Part shown: piece by piece, positions 14,230 through 15,660 of the stretch
Numbering within the stretch: the stretch's first letter is position 1
Layout of the letters: each line of letters starts with the position of its first letter
Source: VFKU01 sp038916785
GTDB taxonomy: Bacteria > Hydrogenedentota > Hydrogenedentia > Hydrogenedentales > GCA-2746185
Direction: 5' to 3'
Assembly (NCBI GenBank): GCA_038916785.1
Contig: JBCLBO010000081.1
Span: 1-15,660 of the forward strand
DNA length: 15,660 nucleotides
Translations under genes and position numbers: made by a program
The notes under the pieces: model-generated
Seen by the model: the letters and a program-made list of their open reading frames with translations, nothing else
Told to the model about the DNA's origin: nothing
The model's database searches: none

Positions 14230-14310
14230 TCAACACAGAGCCACAGAGTTCACGGAGAGGCTCCACCAGACGTTGGCGGACTCTCTGCGCTCTCAGTGCC
14301 TTTGCGTTGA
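14230..14310. repeat. Imperfect inverted-repeat element of the CACAGAG type
   Basis: Arms 14230-14259 (TCAACACAGAGCCACAGAGT...) and 14281-14310 (CTCTCTGCGCTCTCAGTGCC...) match at 22 of 30 positions as inverted repeats around a 21-base centre. ACAGAG/CACAGAG and CTTTGCGTT motifs are typical of a dispersed hairpin repeat seen across many environmental bacterial genomes (from memory). It fills much of the 184-nt gap between the GlyRS stop and the cyclase start. Transcribed, it would form a long imperfect hairpin in the leader of the cyclase gene or the tail of the GlyRS message. A similar half-arm seems to lie near 153-182. Confidence 0.65.
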
Positions 14311-14349
14311 GATTAGCAAGTTCAAAATAATCGTCACGCCAAGGCGAAC

Positions 14350-14366
14350 GGGCCGGTATGCGGCCC
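14350..14366 (-). terminator. Possible weak terminator after glyS
   Basis: GGGCCG (14350-14355) and CGGCCC (14361-14366) form a 6-bp stem with a 5-base loop, 15 nt after the GlyRS stop. A second small CGCC/GGCG pairing follows. No immediate T-tract is present on the minus strand, only ATTATTTTG some 20 nt later. Confidence 0.35.
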
Positions 14367-14380
14367 TGCGCAAGTGTCGC

Positions 14381-15660
14381 TCACGCCGGATTAACGCGTT
14401 CCTCGATCCACGCCGGTACGCTGTCCATTTTCATGCGGACCTGCTCCATCGAATCGCGATCGCGGATCGTCACCGTCTGGTCGTCCTTGGTCTGGTAGTC
14501 CACGCAGATGCAATAGGGCGTTCCGGCTTCGTCCATGCGGCGGTAGCGGCGGCCGATCGCGCCGCCCTGGTCGTAGAAGGTGTTGAACTTCTTGCGCAGC
14601 TTTTTCTCGAATCCCCCGGCGAGTTCCGCCAAGCCGTCCTTCTTCACCAGCGGCAACACGGCGGCCTTGATCGGCGCGATGCGCGGATGGAAACGCATGA
14701 CGATGCGCTGTTCCCCCTCGACCTGCTCCTCGTGGTACGCGTCGCACAGGATCGCCAGCGTCGTGCGGTCCGCACCGGCCGAGGGCTCAATGACCGACGG
14801 CGTGTAGCGCTCCTTCTTGTCCGGGTCGAAGAAGGAGAGGTCTTTGCCCGAGTGTTGCGAGTGCTGCGTGAGGTCATACGAGCCGCGGTTCGCAAGCCCC
14901 TGCAACTCGCCCCACCCGAAGGTGAATTCGTACTCGATGTCCGCGGTCCGCTTGGAGTAATGCGCCAGCGACTCCTTCGGGTGCTCGTACCAGCGCATCT
15001 TCGCAGGATTGAGCCCGATCGCGAGATACCACTGCCAAATCGCGCCCATCCAATGTTCGAACCACTGCGCCTCTTCTTCGGGCCGGCAGAAAAACTCGAT
15101 CTCCATCTGCTCGAATTCGCGCGAACGAAAAATGAAGTTGCGCGGATTGATCTCGTTGCGGAAGGCCTTGCCAATCTGCGCAATGCCGAAGGGCGGCGCC
15201 ATGCGCGAGCTGGTGTAGACGTCCTTGAAGTCCACGAAGATCGATTGGCAGGTCTCCGGCCGAAGGTAGGTCTCCACCGCCGAGTCGTCGCTCGCCCCTA
15301 CCCGCGTTTTCAGCATCATGTTGAACGCACGCGGCTCGCTAAGGTGCTCGCCACGGCAATGGGGCTGGTTAGGGCAGTCTTCCTCCGCGTTGAAGTGGTC
15401 CGCGCGAAAGCGTTTCTTGCACTCCTTGCAATCCACCAGCATGTCGTGGAATTCGTCCACATGCCCCGACGCCCTCCACACCGCCGGGTGCGTGAGGATA
15501 CTCGCGTCCAACCCGACCACGTCGTCCCGCTGCTGGACGAAGGTCCACCACCAGTCGTTCTTGATGTTCCGCTTGAGCTCGGTGCCCAGCGGGCCGAAGT
15601 CCCAAAAGCCGTTTATGCCGCCATAAATCCCGCTCGACGGAAAGATGAACCCGCGCCGCT
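14381..15660 (-). CDS. glyS: Glycyl-tRNA synthetase, dimeric (alpha2) type, 5' end beyond window
   Basis: Class II aminoacyl-tRNA synthetase that charges tRNA-Gly. The gene enters from the right edge, and 425 codons plus the stop are visible. Translation continues past the first internal start (15520) in frame to the edge as ...RRGFIFPSSGIYGGINGFWD, the conserved N-terminal region, so only about 20 residues are missing. Later come a CxxC cluster (CKECKKRF...CPNQPHC, possible zinc site), the GlyRS segment LRPETCQSIFVDFKD, motif 2 (FRNEINPRNFIFRSREFEQMEIEFF), motif 3 (GADRTTLAIL) and the C-terminal anticodon-binding domain (from RIAPIKAAVLPL to the end). Length and layout are those of the single-chain dimer, not the bacterial alpha2beta2 GlyQS enzyme. 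The symbol follows common usage for the single-chain enzyme. Confidence 0.95.
   Translation of the reverse strand, partial: RRGFIFPSSGIYGGINGFWDFGPLGTELKRNIKNDWWWTFVQQRDDVVGLDASILTHPAVWRASGHVDEFHDMLVDCKECKKRFRADHFNAEEDCPNQPHCRGEHLSEPRAFNMMLKTRVGASDDSAVETYLRPETCQSIFVDFKDVYTSSRMAPPFGIAQIGKAFRNEINPRNFIFRSREFEQMEIEFFCRPEEEAQWFEHWMGAIWQWYLAIGLNPAKMRWYEHPKESLAHYSKRTADIEYEFTFGWGELQGLANRGSYDLTQHSQHSGKDLSFFDPDKKERYTPSVIEPSAGADRTTLAILCDAYHEEQVEGEQRIVMRFHPRIAPIKAAVLPLVKKDGLAELAGGFEKKLRKKFNTFYDQGGAIGRRYRRMDEAGTPYCICVDYQTKDDQTVTIRDRDSMEQVRMKMDSVPAWIEERVNPA

Overview
The window looks like chromosomal DNA of a GC-rich, aerobic (or at least TCA-cycle-using) bacterium. The housekeeping genes are full length with intact catalytic motifs. 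The phylum cannot be fixed from sequence alone. Several short dispersed hairpin repeats of kinds common in environmental genomes, a secreted protease with a carboxypeptidase-regulatory-like module, and a dimeric-type GlyRS would fit a non-model Gram-negative lineage, but that is inference.

Layout. Positions 1-730 hold no convincing gene, only hairpin and direct-repeat debris. An AT-richer small membrane-protein gene (731-1108) follows and is bracketed by two exact 17-bp copies of the 3' end of lpd. From 9.0 kb down to 1.1 kb, on the minus strand, lies a complete 2-oxoglutarate-to-succinate block in the order sucC-sucD-sucA-sucB-lpd. It encodes succinyl-CoA synthetase beta and alpha, 2-oxoglutarate dehydrogenase E1, dihydrolipoyl succinyltransferase E2 and dihydrolipoyl dehydrogenase E3. 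sucC and sucD overlap by an ATGA. The sucA-sucB gap carries a tandem 30-bp repeat that is part of a dispersed repeat. lpd is best started at a TTG with a good GGAG.

Right of the operon, on the plus strand, is a four-helix membrane protein resembling hydroxylaminobenzene mutase / styrene oxide isomerase. It converges on a quinone-oxidoreductase-like MDR gene. The MDR gene is divergent from a secreted trypsin-fold serine protease with a good sigma70-type promoter (TTGCTG-17-TATAAT) and a strong rho-independent terminator.

Convergent with the protease is the most unusual gene in the window (12676-14196, minus). It appears to encode two hotdog (acyl-CoA thioesterase-like) domains fused to a class III nucleotide cyclase domain whose usual substrate-specifying Lys/Asp are both Asn. 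A hairpin dispersed repeat separates it from a glycyl-tRNA synthetase gene that runs off the right edge.

No RNA gene, CRISPR array or transposase was found. The most interesting items are the thioesterase-cyclase fusion and the att-like 17-bp repeats around the AT-rich membrane gene beside lpd.
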